From Chloroflexota bacterium (GTDB lineage: Bacteria; Chloroflexota; Dehalococcoidia; SM23-28-2; RBG-16-64-32), in assembly GCA_005880075.1 (NCBI GenBank), contig VBJT01000122.1:1-33025 (forward strand): DNA of 33,025 nucleotides. Direction: 5' to 3'. The position numbers and the translations under genes are program-made. Shown here piece by piece: positions 1 through 7,009 of this stretch. The notes below the pieces were generated by a model that was not told the DNA's origin, searched no databases, and was given only the letters and a program-made list of their open reading frames with translations. Every line of letters starts with the position of its first letter. Within the stretch, counting starts at the first letter, position 1.

Positions 1-1269
1 CGGCTCGGTCTGGATGTCGGCCACAAGTACCGGTTGTGGATCAGTCGCATCTGCCGGCCAGGGCGAGTGGCCGTCTACAGCCGCTCGGTAGCCCTCTGAA
101 AGTCCCCGCCATGCCTTGAAGCGCAGAATCCCGTCTGGGTCGAAGAGCAACAGTGACGATCTCTCCACCCTCAGGGAAAGTTGGATTGCGTCGAGCGCCT
201 TCTGGTAGACCGTTTCGATATCATCAGCACGGGCTACGGCGTCGGCGAGAATATATATGCTCTGCGATTGCTCGGCGTGTGACCGCACTTGGCGTTCGAG
301 CTGCTTGCGACTCGTTAGGTCACGGGTGAAGCAGCGCGTGTGGACAAACTTGTCGTCCTCAACTAAGGCGCTCGAATTGATCGCCACATCCTTGATCGAG
401 CCGTCCTTGGCCCGCATTTGCGCCTCATATTCGTCGACCGTTTCGCCTCTTTGTAACCGGGCGAGCAGGTCTTCGATGGCCTGTTGATCAACGTGGAACT
501 CAGCTATGTTCCTTCCGATGTACTCCTCGGCTTGATAGCCGAGAAGATGCAGTTCGGCGCTGTTTGCCCAGAGGATCGTGCCGTCGGGACCCACCCAGTG
601 AAGACCGATGTTGGCGTTCTCGACGAAATCTGAGAGGCGGTGCTCGCTGCGGCGCAGCTCATGTTCGATACGCTTGCGTTCCACGAACTGTCCGATCTGA
701 CTGCCCAGATTGTCGAACATACTGAGGATGTCGGGATCCGGCTCACGGATCCTCCGGCTGAAGAACTCGGCGACCCCGATCGTCTCCCCGGCGAAGCTGA
801 TCGGAAAACCGAAGGCCCCGTGTAACCCTTCTTCTTCTGCGGCCGGGGAGCGCGGGAAATTATCGTCCGCTACAACGTCCGGGACCCAGAGCGGCTGGCC
901 GCTCTGCCAGACTCGGCCCGGCAGACCGACTCCCCTGGGAAATGCAACCTCACGGCTCAACGCCTCGAACCTGGACGCTGCCCGGCCGGAACGCCAGACT
1001 TCTTGGCATACGAGCAGGTCGAGCTCCTTGTCCACGGTCCAGAGCGCTCCGAGCTCCCAGTCAAGTGTCTCGCAAACGGAGCGCAGAATCCGCGGCGCCG
1101 CCTCGCTCAGCGTTTCGCATTCTGCCAGCGCCTTTGTTACGGCGTACTGAGTGAGCAAGCGCGACTCGGCTGAGATCACGCTACCTGGAGTCGGGCCGGA
1201 TTGCGAAAGCTCGGCTTGGGAAAGCCGATTCACACTCGGCCCAAACGAAGACTTGGACGGCAATGTCAC
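1..1269 (-). CDS. GAF-PAS-GAF sensor protein (probable histidine kinase), truncated by window edge
   Basis: The minus-strand frame stays open from a GTG at 1269 to the window edge (423 codons) and reads as a signalling protein. Approximate domains: GAF about residues 45-180 (LRSVCETLDWELGALWTVD, later FAGETIGVAEFFSRR), a coiled linker with FVERKRIEHELRRSEHRL, PAS about 210-320 (NIGLHWVGPDGTILWANSAE, LLGYQAEEYIG, then the PAC-like end FTRDLTSRKQLERQV), and the start of a second GAF (ADDIETVYQKALDAIQLSL). The kinase or output domain would lie beyond position 1 and is not visible, so 'histidine kinase' is an inference from this domain order. An in-frame TAG lies 15-17 bases upstream of the GTG. 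A second GTG at 1233 is possible, and neither has a clear ribosome site. The gene is divergent from the receiver protein at 1540, a plausible partner. No ATG opens this frame, so automated calling may miss it. Confidence 0.8.
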   Translation of the reverse strand, partial: MTLPSKSSFGPSVNRLSQAELSQSGPTPGSVISAESRLLTQYAVTKALAECETLSEAAPRILRSVCETLDWELGALWTVDKELDLLVCQEVWRSGRAASRFEALSREVAFPRGVGLPGRVWQSGQPLWVPDVVADDNFPRSPAAEEEGLHGAFGFPISFAGETIGVAEFFSRRIREPDPDILSMFDNLGSQIGQFVERKRIEHELRRSEHRLSDFVENANIGLHWVGPDGTILWANSAELHLLGYQAEEYIGRNIAEFHVDQQAIEDLLARLQRGETVDEYEAQMRAKDGSIKDVAINSSALVEDDKFVHTRCFTRDLTSRKQLERQVRSHAEQSQSIYILADAVARADDIETVYQKALDAIQLSLRVERSSLLLFDPDGILRFKAWRGLSEGYRAAVDGHSPWPADATDPQPVLVADIQTEP

Positions 1270-1374
1270 AGGAGTATGCGGCTATCGGTCGCGTCGGCAC
1301 GCAGCATAAGACCAACCGTCGAGGAAGAGATCTAAATCTTGCCCCAGCGGCTCTACGCTGCCGTGACCGCACCT

Positions 1375-1395
1375 CCTACATTTCGCCAATGTAGG
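1375..1395. repeat. 8-bp perfect inverted repeat between divergent sensor and regulator genes
   Basis: CCTACATT (1375-1382) and AATGTAGG (1388-1395) are exact reverse complements around the 5-base centre TCGCC. The site sits in the 270-base spacer (1270-1539) between the divergent sensor and receiver genes, where an operator would be expected. No T-run follows, so a terminator is unlikely. I see nothing else clear in this spacer. Confidence 0.4.
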
Positions 1396-1539
1396 GAAAG
1401 CTTACACCGTCTTAGGTGGCGAGTCCTTGCATTGGCCGGAGTGGAGATGCCATTGATACGCATTTGAAACGCCTTACCCGTCTCCCCTTGAGCCCTTCCG
1501 TTTTACGGTGGCGTTAAGCTTTTGTGGGGTGAAATGCGT

Positions 1540-1908
1540 ATGTCTCTCGCGGATAACGGGAACTTGGCTACCTGCTTGGTGATCGATGACGAGCCGGCGA
1601 TTCTCCGGCTCGTTGCCGTAGTTCTGGAGGATCTTGGTTGTGAGGCGTTGACCGCTCGTGACGCCGAGTCGGGGCTAGAGGTCATCGAGAAGCAGGACCC
1701 TGATTTCGTCATCAGCGATGTCAAGCTTCCGGGAATGGACGGCCTCGAACTCGCTCGGCGCATAAAGTCGGAGCAAAAGCAGACGCCCGTCCTGCTGATG
1801 AGTGCCTTCGGCGAGCCACGGAATCACCCGGGCGACGGCTTTCTCGCCAAGCCCTTCGACATCGACGGCCTCGTGGACTTCGTCAGTCCTTACCTCGACT
1901 CACAATAG
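1540..1908 (+). CDS. Receiver-only response regulator (CheY-like)
   Basis: A 122-residue stand-alone receiver domain. It shows the acidic pocket IDDEP (Asp16, Asp17), the phosphoacceptor Asp60 in ISDVKLPGMDG, the switch serine region LLMSAF and the conserved lysine in LAKPFD. There is no DNA-binding or output domain, so it should act by protein-protein contact or in a phosphorelay. I chose ATG 1540 because GGGGTG lies 8 bases upstream. ATG 1534 and TTG 1522 are in the same frame but sit too close to that site or have none. The divergent sensor protein ending at 1269 is the natural candidate partner, though that is inferred from position only. Confidence 0.88.
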   Translation: MSLADNGNLATCLVIDDEPAILRLVAVVLEDLGCEALTARDAESGLEVIEKQDPDFVISDVKLPGMDGLELARRIKSEQKQTPVLLMSAFGEPRNHPGDGFLAKPFDIDGLVDFVSPYLDSQ

Positions 1909-1956
1909 GTACCTGGCCCACCCACGCCGATTTCGATCAGACGATGACCGGCGTTT

Positions 1957-2951
1957 CTACGCTCTCTGTGGTTCAGCTGTTCTAATGCGGGCGCCAGCAC
2001 GCATCGCAGGCAACACCTCTCGCTCGTAGAATCGGAAGAAGCCTTCCTGGTCCGGTCCCACCTGGTGGATGTACACGTGATCGAAGCCGGCCTCGCTGAA
2101 CTTTCGAATCGCCTCGATGTGCTGGTCGGGATCAGGACCACAGATGATCTGTTCCGCAACCTGCTCCTCGGTCGCATCCGCCGTCGCCTGCTCGAAATGC
2201 GCGGGCAGCCTTAGCTCTTGACCGAGTTCCCCTTTGAGCACCGCGGTCGGCCAACATTCACGCGCCCTTCGGCGAGCGGCCGACTCGTCCTCGGCCCAGC
2301 AGACGGTCAGCTTACCGTAGCGGGGCTTGCCGGCACCCCGTTTCCCTCGAATTCCTCTACTGTCTCCTTGACCGGGGCCGTCGCGATGAGACCCTCGCCG
2401 ATGCGCCCGGCCAGACTCGCCGATTTCGTCCCGCCCGCCGCAACGTATATCGGCGGGAGTTCCTGCGGCAGCGTGTAAATCCGTGCGTTATCTACGCTGT
2501 AGTAGCGGCCGCGATGGCTTTCCGTGCCGCCCTGCCAGAGAAGCCGGATGACCTCAACGGCTTCCTCGAGCATCTCGAGCCTGACGTCGGTTGGCGGCCA
2601 GTACGTAGCGATGATGTGTTCATTAAGGTTCTCCCCGCTGCCGACACCCAGAAAGAAGCGGCCGGGCATCATGGCCGCACAGGTCGCGGCGGCTTGTGCG
2701 ATGATCGCCGGGTGGGTCCTCATCATGGGACAGGTGACGCCTGTACCTAGGCGCAGCCCTTCGGTCGCCTCGGCAATCCCGCCGATCACGCTCCAGACGA
2801 ACGGGCTCTGGCCCTGCCGGTCGATCCAGGGATGGAAGTGGTCCGAAATGAGCGCAAACGTGAACCCGGCTTCCTCCGCCCGCCGGGCATTCCGGATTAG
2901 TACATCGGGCGCGTGTTCTTCGCTCGAAAGCGCGTAACCGAATTCAGTCAT
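1957..2951 (-). pseudogene. LLM class F420-dependent oxidoreductase (TIGR03557-like), one-base frameshift
   Basis: A luciferase-like TIM-barrel oxidoreductase of the roughly 320-residue type. The first part (2951 to about 2340) reads MTEFGYALSSEEHAPDVLI, SDHFHPWIDRQGQSPFVWS, GVGSGENLNEHI and YVAAGGTKSA. The second part, in another frame, reads GKPRYGKLTVCWAEDESAA, then the family-typical end CGPDPDQHIEAIR and HVYIHQVGPDQEGFFRFYE. The frames join if one base is restored in the C-run at 2336-2339 (G-run in the mRNA), which would give GNGGAGKPRYG. Nothing else appears missing. The ATG at 2951 has GGAGGG just upstream and overlaps a possible 68-codon ORF as ATGA. F420 rather than FMN use is inferred from the family. 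The frameshift may be a homopolymer sequencing error rather than a true lesion. Confidence 0.8.
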
Positions 2952-3154
2952 GTGGCCCTCCGACGTAGAGGCGCGGCATGTCGGCGAGCTTCGGAAACCT
3001 TCCTCGCCGGCTTAATCAGAGCGGTCTCCAGCCGCGATATGTAAGCGCCGCCGATCGGTGCTTCTATCGCGTCTATTTCGAGACCCATTGCGTAGAAGAC
3101 AGGAAACCAGATCGCCCTATGTACCGCCAACATCCATTCGCTTGCGAGACTCAT
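2948..3154 (-). CDS. Hypothetical 68-residue protein, weakly supported
   Basis: The ORF opens at ATG 3154 (MSLASEWMLAVHRAIWF) and its stop overlaps the start of the downstream oxidoreductase as ATGA, an arrangement typical of translationally coupled genes. A GGAG lies about 12 bases upstream of the ATG, which is rather far. Composition is hydrophobic near the start and Arg-rich at the end. I recognise no family. Apart from this ORF, the span 2952-3366 holds nothing I can identify, so the ORF could be chance. Confidence 0.3.
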   Translation of the reverse strand: MSLASEWMLAVHRAIWFPVFYAMGLEIDAIEAPIGGAYISRLETALIKPARKVSEARRHAAPLRRRAT

Positions 3155-3366
3155 TCCGTATCACGCTCCCTTCAACGGATGAAGCGATTCAAGCGTAGGC
3201 CAGCTTGTTCGCTTGCGGGGTAAAAGCTTAAGGCGCGCTGCTTTCAAACGCATTGCATCAACGAGGCGCGCGTATCGAAATCCGCCCGTAGGCCAACATT
3301 GACCCGCTGATCGCTCCTGCCTATATTCGTCCGTATGAAAAGCGCGTCTGCCACTAACGGGAGAAT

Positions 3367-3858
3367 ATGACCACAAAAAGTAAATTATTACGGATGGACA
3401 ACGTTCTCATCGTTGTCGACGACCTCGAGGCTGCCAAAGCGTTCTTCGCCGAACTCGGTATGGAGCTGGAAGGCGAGGCGCCGGTCGAGGGGCGTTGGGT
3501 GGACCGCGTCGTCGGGCTCAATGACGTCCGTGCCGACATCGCCATGATGCGGACCCCGGACGGCCACAACCGGGTTGAGCTGACGAAGTTCCACACGCCG
3601 CCGGCTGTCAGAGCCGAGCCGGAAAGCGCGCCGGCGAACACGCTGGGCATACGCCGCCTCATGTTCGCTGTCGACGACATCGACCACGTCGTTGCCCGCC
3701 TGCGCAGCCACGGTGCCGAACTCGTCGGCGAGATCGCGCAGTACGAGGACATCTACCGGCTCTGCTTCCTGCGTGGCCCTGAGGGCATCATCATCGGACT
3801 GGCCGAGCAGCTCAGTAAGAAATCAGTAACGGACTCCTACAGGGAGACCGCCCGCTGA
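3367..3858 (+). CDS. VOC family (glyoxalase/bleomycin-resistance fold) protein
   Basis: A 163-residue protein with two beta-alpha-beta-beta-beta modules. The first runs from MDNVLIVVDDLEAAKAFFAE through RVELTKF, the second from IRRLMFAVDDIDHVVARLRS through LCFLRGPEGIIIGLAEQL. Candidate metal ligands by position include Glu in RVELTKF and Glu in GPEGI, as in many VOC enzymes, but the substrate cannot be told from sequence. GGGAG lies five bases upstream of the ATG. Its stop overlaps the presumed start of the next oxidoreductase gene (CTGA), so the two are probably co-expressed. Confidence 0.85.
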   Translation: MTTKSKLLRMDNVLIVVDDLEAAKAFFAELGMELEGEAPVEGRWVDRVVGLNDVRADIAMMRTPDGHNRVELTKFHTPPAVRAEPESAPANTLGIRRLMFAVDDIDHVVARLRSHGAELVGEIAQYEDIYRLCFLRGPEGIIIGLAEQLSKKSVTDSYRETAR

Positions 3859-4602
3859 AGATAGGCGTCAAGATCGGCCCGGCCAGCGAGCGCACGCTCA
3901 AGCGGGTCGCTGAAGAGGCAGAGAGAGCAGGCTTCGATTCCGTCTGGCTCAGCGAGCGCGTTGCGGTCCCGCTGGATAGACCACATCCTTATCAGCCGCT
4001 CGTCGACCCCTGGATCGGGCTGTCGTTCGTCGCCGCCGTTACGGAGAGGGTCACCCTCGGTACGAGTGTGAGCCAGATCGCCTTGCGACCGCCGGTCCTG
4101 ATGGCACGCGAGCTTGCGACGCTGGACCGCCTTTCGGAGGGCAGGCTCATCGTCGGAGCAGGGGCCGGCTGGGTGGAAGAAGAATTCACCTCGACAGCAG
4201 TCCCGTTCGAAACGCGTGGCGGCCGTCTGAACGAGTTCATCCCCCTCCTGCGGCATCTTTGGACGAGGCCCGAGGAGTCGTGGCACGGCAAGTTCTTTAG
4301 CATCCCGGCCGTTGGCCTGATCAAGCCGGCAACGCCGGGCGGCCCGCCGATTTACGTCGGCGCGGCCAGTACAGCCGGCCTCCGCCGGGCCGCACGCTAC
4401 GCGGACGGCTTCATCGCCACGGCGCTTCCGGTCACGACACTCACCAATATCAAACAAAGGCTGGAAGAGATGCGCTCACAGGGCGATGGTGAAGGACCAC
4501 GCAGCCGCCGGCGTGGACGGCCTGATCCTGACATATCCCGGAGAGCTACCAAATGCGTTCTTGGACAGCCGCGAAGTCGTCAAAGCGCTCATCGAAAGCT
4601 GA
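3855..4602 (+). pseudogene. LLM class oxidoreductase with CTG start and an internal junction/frameshift
   Basis: A second luciferase-like oxidoreductase. It reads KIGVKIGPASERTLKRVAEE, FDSVWLSERVAVPLDRP, WIGLSFVAAVTERVTLGTS, LDRLSEGRLIVGAGAGWVEE and GPPIYVGAASTAGLRRAARY up to LEEMRSQG near 4483. It then continues in the next frame as MVKDHAAAGVDGLILTYPGE and ends EVVKALIES, stop at 4600-4602. Family members usually have some 30 more residues between these halves, so the join is probably a short deletion plus frameshift. No ATG, GTG or TTG lies between the upstream in-frame stop and the conserved N terminus. The only fitting start is CTG at 3855, with AGGGAG eight bases ahead and overlapping the VOC stop. 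A GTG-initiated protein from 4068 would lack the first strands of the barrel. Confidence 0.7.
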
Positions 4603-4623
4603 CATCCGACTCTGGACCGCGTT

Positions 4624-4632
4624 TGCTACACT
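4624..4632 (+). promoter_or_regulatory. Extended -10 promoter candidate, leaderless (TGC-TACACT)
   Basis: TACACT (4627-4632) preceded directly by TGC ends exactly six bases before ATG 4639, which would put the transcription start on the A of the start codon. No Shine-Dalgarno is present. The same geometry recurs before glcD and grpB in this window. Confidence 0.4.
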
Positions 4633-4638
4633 TCAGCC

Positions 4639-5725
4639 ATGCAGCTCACTGACGCCCAGCGCATGGTGTATACGACTGCACGCCGCTTCGCCGAACGCGA
4701 AATCAAGCCGCATATCCGCGAACGCGCGAACGACGAGTGCTTTCCGGTGGATATCATGCGGAAACTCGCCGACTCGGGTCTGCTCGGAGGCGCGTTTCCA
4801 GAGCAGTACGGCGGCGCCGGCATAGACAACGTTTCCTACGTTCTCATCTGCGAAGCGATCGGCGGCGCGAGTCCCTCGGTCTTCACCGCCGCGCTCACTG
4901 TGCAGCTTTCGCTCGTAGGAACAGCGATGTACGCGTTCGGGACGGAGGACCAGAGGAAGGACTACCTTCCGGACTTATTTTCGGATCACCGTGTTGGAGC
5001 GTGACGGGGATGACTGGGTCCTTAATGGAAGCAAGTTCTGGATATCGAACGGTTCCATCGCCGACGTCATAGTCGTCTTCGCGCAGACGCAGCCCGGAGC
5101 CCGCCACAAGGGCATGGCCGCTTTCATCGTCGATGGCGACTCGCCCGGCCTGGAGCGGCAGGTCATTACTGAGAAGCTGGGACTCCATGCCTCGAACACC
5201 GCAGCCCTGTTCTTCGATTCTGTTCGGGTGAGCGGCGATCGCCTCCTCGGCGGTACCGGAGATGGCTTCAAGATCGCGCAGACCTCCCTCGAGAGCGGCC
5301 GAACCTCGACCGCTGCCTGCGCCGTCGGCATCATCCAGGCGTGCCTCGACGCCTGTATCGCGTACGCCGGTCAGCGTAAGCAGTGGGGCAAGACTATCGG
5401 CAACCACCAGCTCATCCAGGAGATGGTTGCCGACATGGCGACGGACTGCGAGGCGGCTCGCCTGTTGACGATTGAGGCCGCACGTCTACGAGACGCCGGA
5501 GAGCCGGCCATGAAGAATGTCGTCATGGCGAAGCAGTTCGCGACGGAGGCCGCCGTGCGGGCGGCGCGCTCGGCGATCGCGCTGCATGGCGGCATCGGCT
5601 ACCTGGGCGAGTACCCCATCGAAGCGCTCTTACGAGATGCGATCGGCCTCAGTCTCTACGAGGGCACGACCCAGATCCAGAAGCTCATCCTCGGCCGCGA
5701 GCTGCTGGGCGTCCCGGCGTTTTAG
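4639..5725 (+). pseudogene. Acyl-CoA dehydrogenase, internal deletion with frameshift
   Basis: An FAD-dependent acyl-CoA dehydrogenase that would introduce an alpha-beta double bond into an acyl-CoA. The N-terminal domain reads MQLTDAQRMVYTTARRFAER, GLLGGAFPEQYGGAGIDN and EDQRKDYLPDLF. The remainder, in another frame from about 4991, reads LERDGDDWVLNGSKFWISNG, GLHASNTAALFFDSVRV, GRTSTAACAVGIIQAC, HGGIGYLGEYPIEALLRDA and LYEGTTQIQKLILGREL. The Glu of YEGTTQIQ matches the catalytic base of the medium-chain type. The stretch expected between YLPDL and WVLNGSK, carrying the flavin-contacting A-x-T-E-P motif, is absent. That is roughly 25 residues by family comparison from memory. The enzyme as written could not fold normally. 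The gene follows two oxidoreductases and appears to start on a leaderless transcript. Confidence 0.82.
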
Positions 5726-5749
5726 CGTCGGCACAGGCGAACGTCCTCG

Positions 5750-6193
5750 ATGACGGGTTCAGGACCAGTGGTCGGGCCGGGGAGTGGATACAAGCCATCA
5801 CTCCGAATCGCCGGCCTCGCAACCGCCCTCGGCTTGATAGCGACACTTGCGGGCTGCAGGTTCTTATATTCATCCGCGCCTACGGATTGGGTTCTGGCGG
5901 AGGAGCCGAAGGGAAACCGGCTCTCTCTCGACATCGCGATTGGCGATTCGTGCACGTCGCTGGATCAAATCGGCGTTTATGAATCTCCGACCGAAGTAAA
6001 CATCCAAGCGTTCGTTGACAGGCAAGGCGCCAGGCAAGGTGCCTCGGGTTGTAATTCAATTTTGAAAACCGAGCGGCATGAGATTGACCTCGCTCGGCCT
6101 CTTGGGGCTCGGGACCTGAGGGGATGCGATGCATCTGGCAACAAACATCTGCTCAGGGACGCGCTTAAAGACTGCCACAGCCTGCGTAGGTAG
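5750..6193 (+). CDS. Small lipoprotein, unknown function
   Basis: A 147-residue protein with a hydrophobic segment (about residues 18-34) ending in the lipobox L-A-G-C, so Cys36 would be lipidated after cleavage by signal peptidase II. The exported part has VYESPTEVNIQAFVDRQGA, then Cys residues flanking IDLARPLGARDLRGC. This resembles small actinobacterial and Chloroflexota lipoproteins with an E-S-P-T-E-V strand and a final P-L-G-x-R-x-L motif. That resemblance is by eye, and function is unknown. The start at ATG 5750 has no clear ribosome site. It lies between the acyl-CoA dehydrogenase and a fragment of a second dehydrogenase 3' end. Confidence 0.6.
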   Translation: MTGSGPVVGPGSGYKPSLRIAGLATALGLIATLAGCRFLYSSAPTDWVLAEEPKGNRLSLDIAIGDSCTSLDQIGVYESPTEVNIQAFVDRQGARQGASGCNSILKTERHEIDLARPLGARDLRGCDASGNKHLLRDALKDCHSLRR

Positions 6194-6209
6194 ATCAGGT
6201 CTCGCCGCG

Positions 6210-6254
6210 AAGTTGATCCTCGGCCGCGAGCTGCTCGGCGTCCCCGCCTTCTGA
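6210..6254 (+). pseudogene. Remnant of a second acyl-CoA dehydrogenase 3' end
   Basis: Fourteen codons read KLILGRELLGVPAF and a stop, the same peptide that ends the dehydrogenase at 5681-5725. The DNA differs at several third positions and in the stop codon (TGA against TAG), so this looks like a diverged paralogue rather than a recent copy. No dehydrogenase sequence precedes it, because the lipoprotein gene ends at 6193. It is either a gene remnant or a misjoined contig end. Confidence 0.55.
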
Positions 6255-6259
6255 ATAAG

Positions 6260-6290
6260 CAAACGAGGCGCCTTGCGCCTCGTTTGTCCC
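6260..6290 (+). terminator. Strong intrinsic terminator-like hairpin
   Basis: CAAACGAGGCGC (6260-6271) and GCGCCTCGTTTG (6275-6286) form a perfect 12-bp stem closed by a 3-base loop. A short pyrimidine tract (TCCCCTCCC) follows, not a true T-run. It lies six bases after the dehydrogenase remnant stop and before the DUF59 gene, so termination of the upstream unit is the simplest role. From 6291 to 6438 I see no gene. Confidence 0.7.
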
Positions 6291-6438
6291 CTCCCTTAGG
6301 CCCCACGAGCGGGCTTTCGGGTTACCGCACGCGTAGGCAAATTCTGTTTGGTTGCGGAATGTGTGTCAACCCGCTTTCAGCCGGGCACTCGGGATCTCGC
6401 TGGTTGGCTGAAATTTTGTCGGTCGTATCGAGCTCCCG

Positions 6439-6706
6439 ATGGTCTACAATACAGAAAAGAGCATGGTTACCGAAGACGTCATCATCGAGGGCCTGCGGGA
6501 AGTTTACGACCCGGAGTTGCATTACAACATCTACGACCTCGGCCTCGTCTACGACATCAACGTCAAGGACGGTCACGGAGCAGATCAACGAGAGCATCGG
6601 CCTGATTCCCGGCGTGAAGAACGTCGGCGTAGAGTTTACGTTCGATCCCCCCTGGACGCCCGACCAGATGAGTGACGAGGCGAGGGCTGACCTCGGCCTC
6701 GACTAG
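6439..6706 (+). pseudogene. DUF59/MIP18 family Fe-S assembly protein, internal deletion with frameshift
   Basis: The first part reads VTEDVIIEGLREVYDPELHY then NIYDLGLVYDINVKDG, the signature of the DUF59 (SufT/PaaD-like) family involved in iron-sulfur cluster assembly. The other part, in a different frame, reads VTEQINESIGLIPGVKNVGV, DPPWTPDQMSDEARADLGLD and stops at 6706. The segment expected between them, with T-x-T-x-P-G-C-P and its conserved cysteine, is missing (about 20 residues, from family knowledge). The junction is near GGTCACG at 6571-6577, which fits both sides. Start could be ATG 6439 or ATG 6463. TACAAT at 6445-6450 would favour 6463 with a very short leader. The selenoprotein-like gene begins 12 bases after the stop. 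Confidence 0.72.
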
Positions 6707-6718
6707 CCGAAAGAAGCC

Positions 6719-7009
6719 ATGGAATCCAAGATCGCTGAGCGCTACCCGGGCCGCCTCACCATCGAAATCACCTACTGTATAGAGTGAGGATACCTGCCCC
6801 TGGCCGCCTGGATGGCGACCGAAATCTGGCACGACTTCGGTGAAGACGCGCCCGTCACCCTGATTCCGGTTGGCTCCGGCCGCCTCGAAGTGATCGCCAA
6901 CGGCGAAGTCCTTTTCGACCGCAAGGCAGAGGGCGGAGCCTACCCCGATATGAAGCGCATCCGGGCGATCAAGGCGGAGATCCGGAAGCGGTTAGAAACC
7001 GGCTCTTAG
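6719..7009 (+). CDS. SelW-like (Rdx family) selenoprotein, in-frame TGA read as selenocysteine
   Basis: From ATG 6719 the frame reads MESKIAERYPGRLTIEITYC, then I-E-(TGA)-G-Y-L-P-L-A-A-W-M, then ATEIWHDFGEDAPVTLIPVG, GRLEVIANGEVLFDRKA and MKRIRAIKAEIRKRLETGS (96 residues). This is the whole Rdx thioredoxin-like fold: beta strand, C-x-x-U redox loop (Cys20, Sec23), helix, and the S-G-R-x-E-V then G-E-x-x-F-x-R-K strands. The TGA at 6785-6787 falls exactly where family members carry Cys or selenocysteine. Downstream sequence keeps the frame and family motifs to the TAG at 7007. A SECIS-like hairpin follows the TGA. A caller ignoring recoding would start at ATG 6812 and lose the active site. Likely a redox protein of unknown partner. 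It needs SelA, SelB, SelC and SelD elsewhere in the genome. A nonsense mutation is the alternative. The 3' end overlaps the convergent polyprenyl synthase by four bases. Confidence 0.8.
6801..6821 (+). promoter_or_regulatory. Bacterial SECIS-like stem-loop after the TGA
   Basis: GGCCGCC (6802-6808) pairs with GGCGACC (6814-6820) with a single C-A mismatch and a terminal U-G extension, enclosing the loop UGGAU (6809-6813). The loop begins 22 bases after the TGA and has G in its first two positions. This agrees with the usual description of bacterial SECIS elements (apical loop about 16-37 bases from UGA, G near its start). The fold was done by hand and has no computed energy. Confidence 0.5.

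Noticed and set aside
3161..3376. 71-residue minus-strand ORF ahead of the VOC gene
   Set aside because: Overlaps the VOC ribosome site, has no recognisable sequence and no start signal.
6812..7009. Stand-alone 65-residue protein starting at ATG 6812
   Set aside because: It lacks the first strand and redox motif of its family. The frame extends upstream through an in-frame TGA to a better start at 6719.
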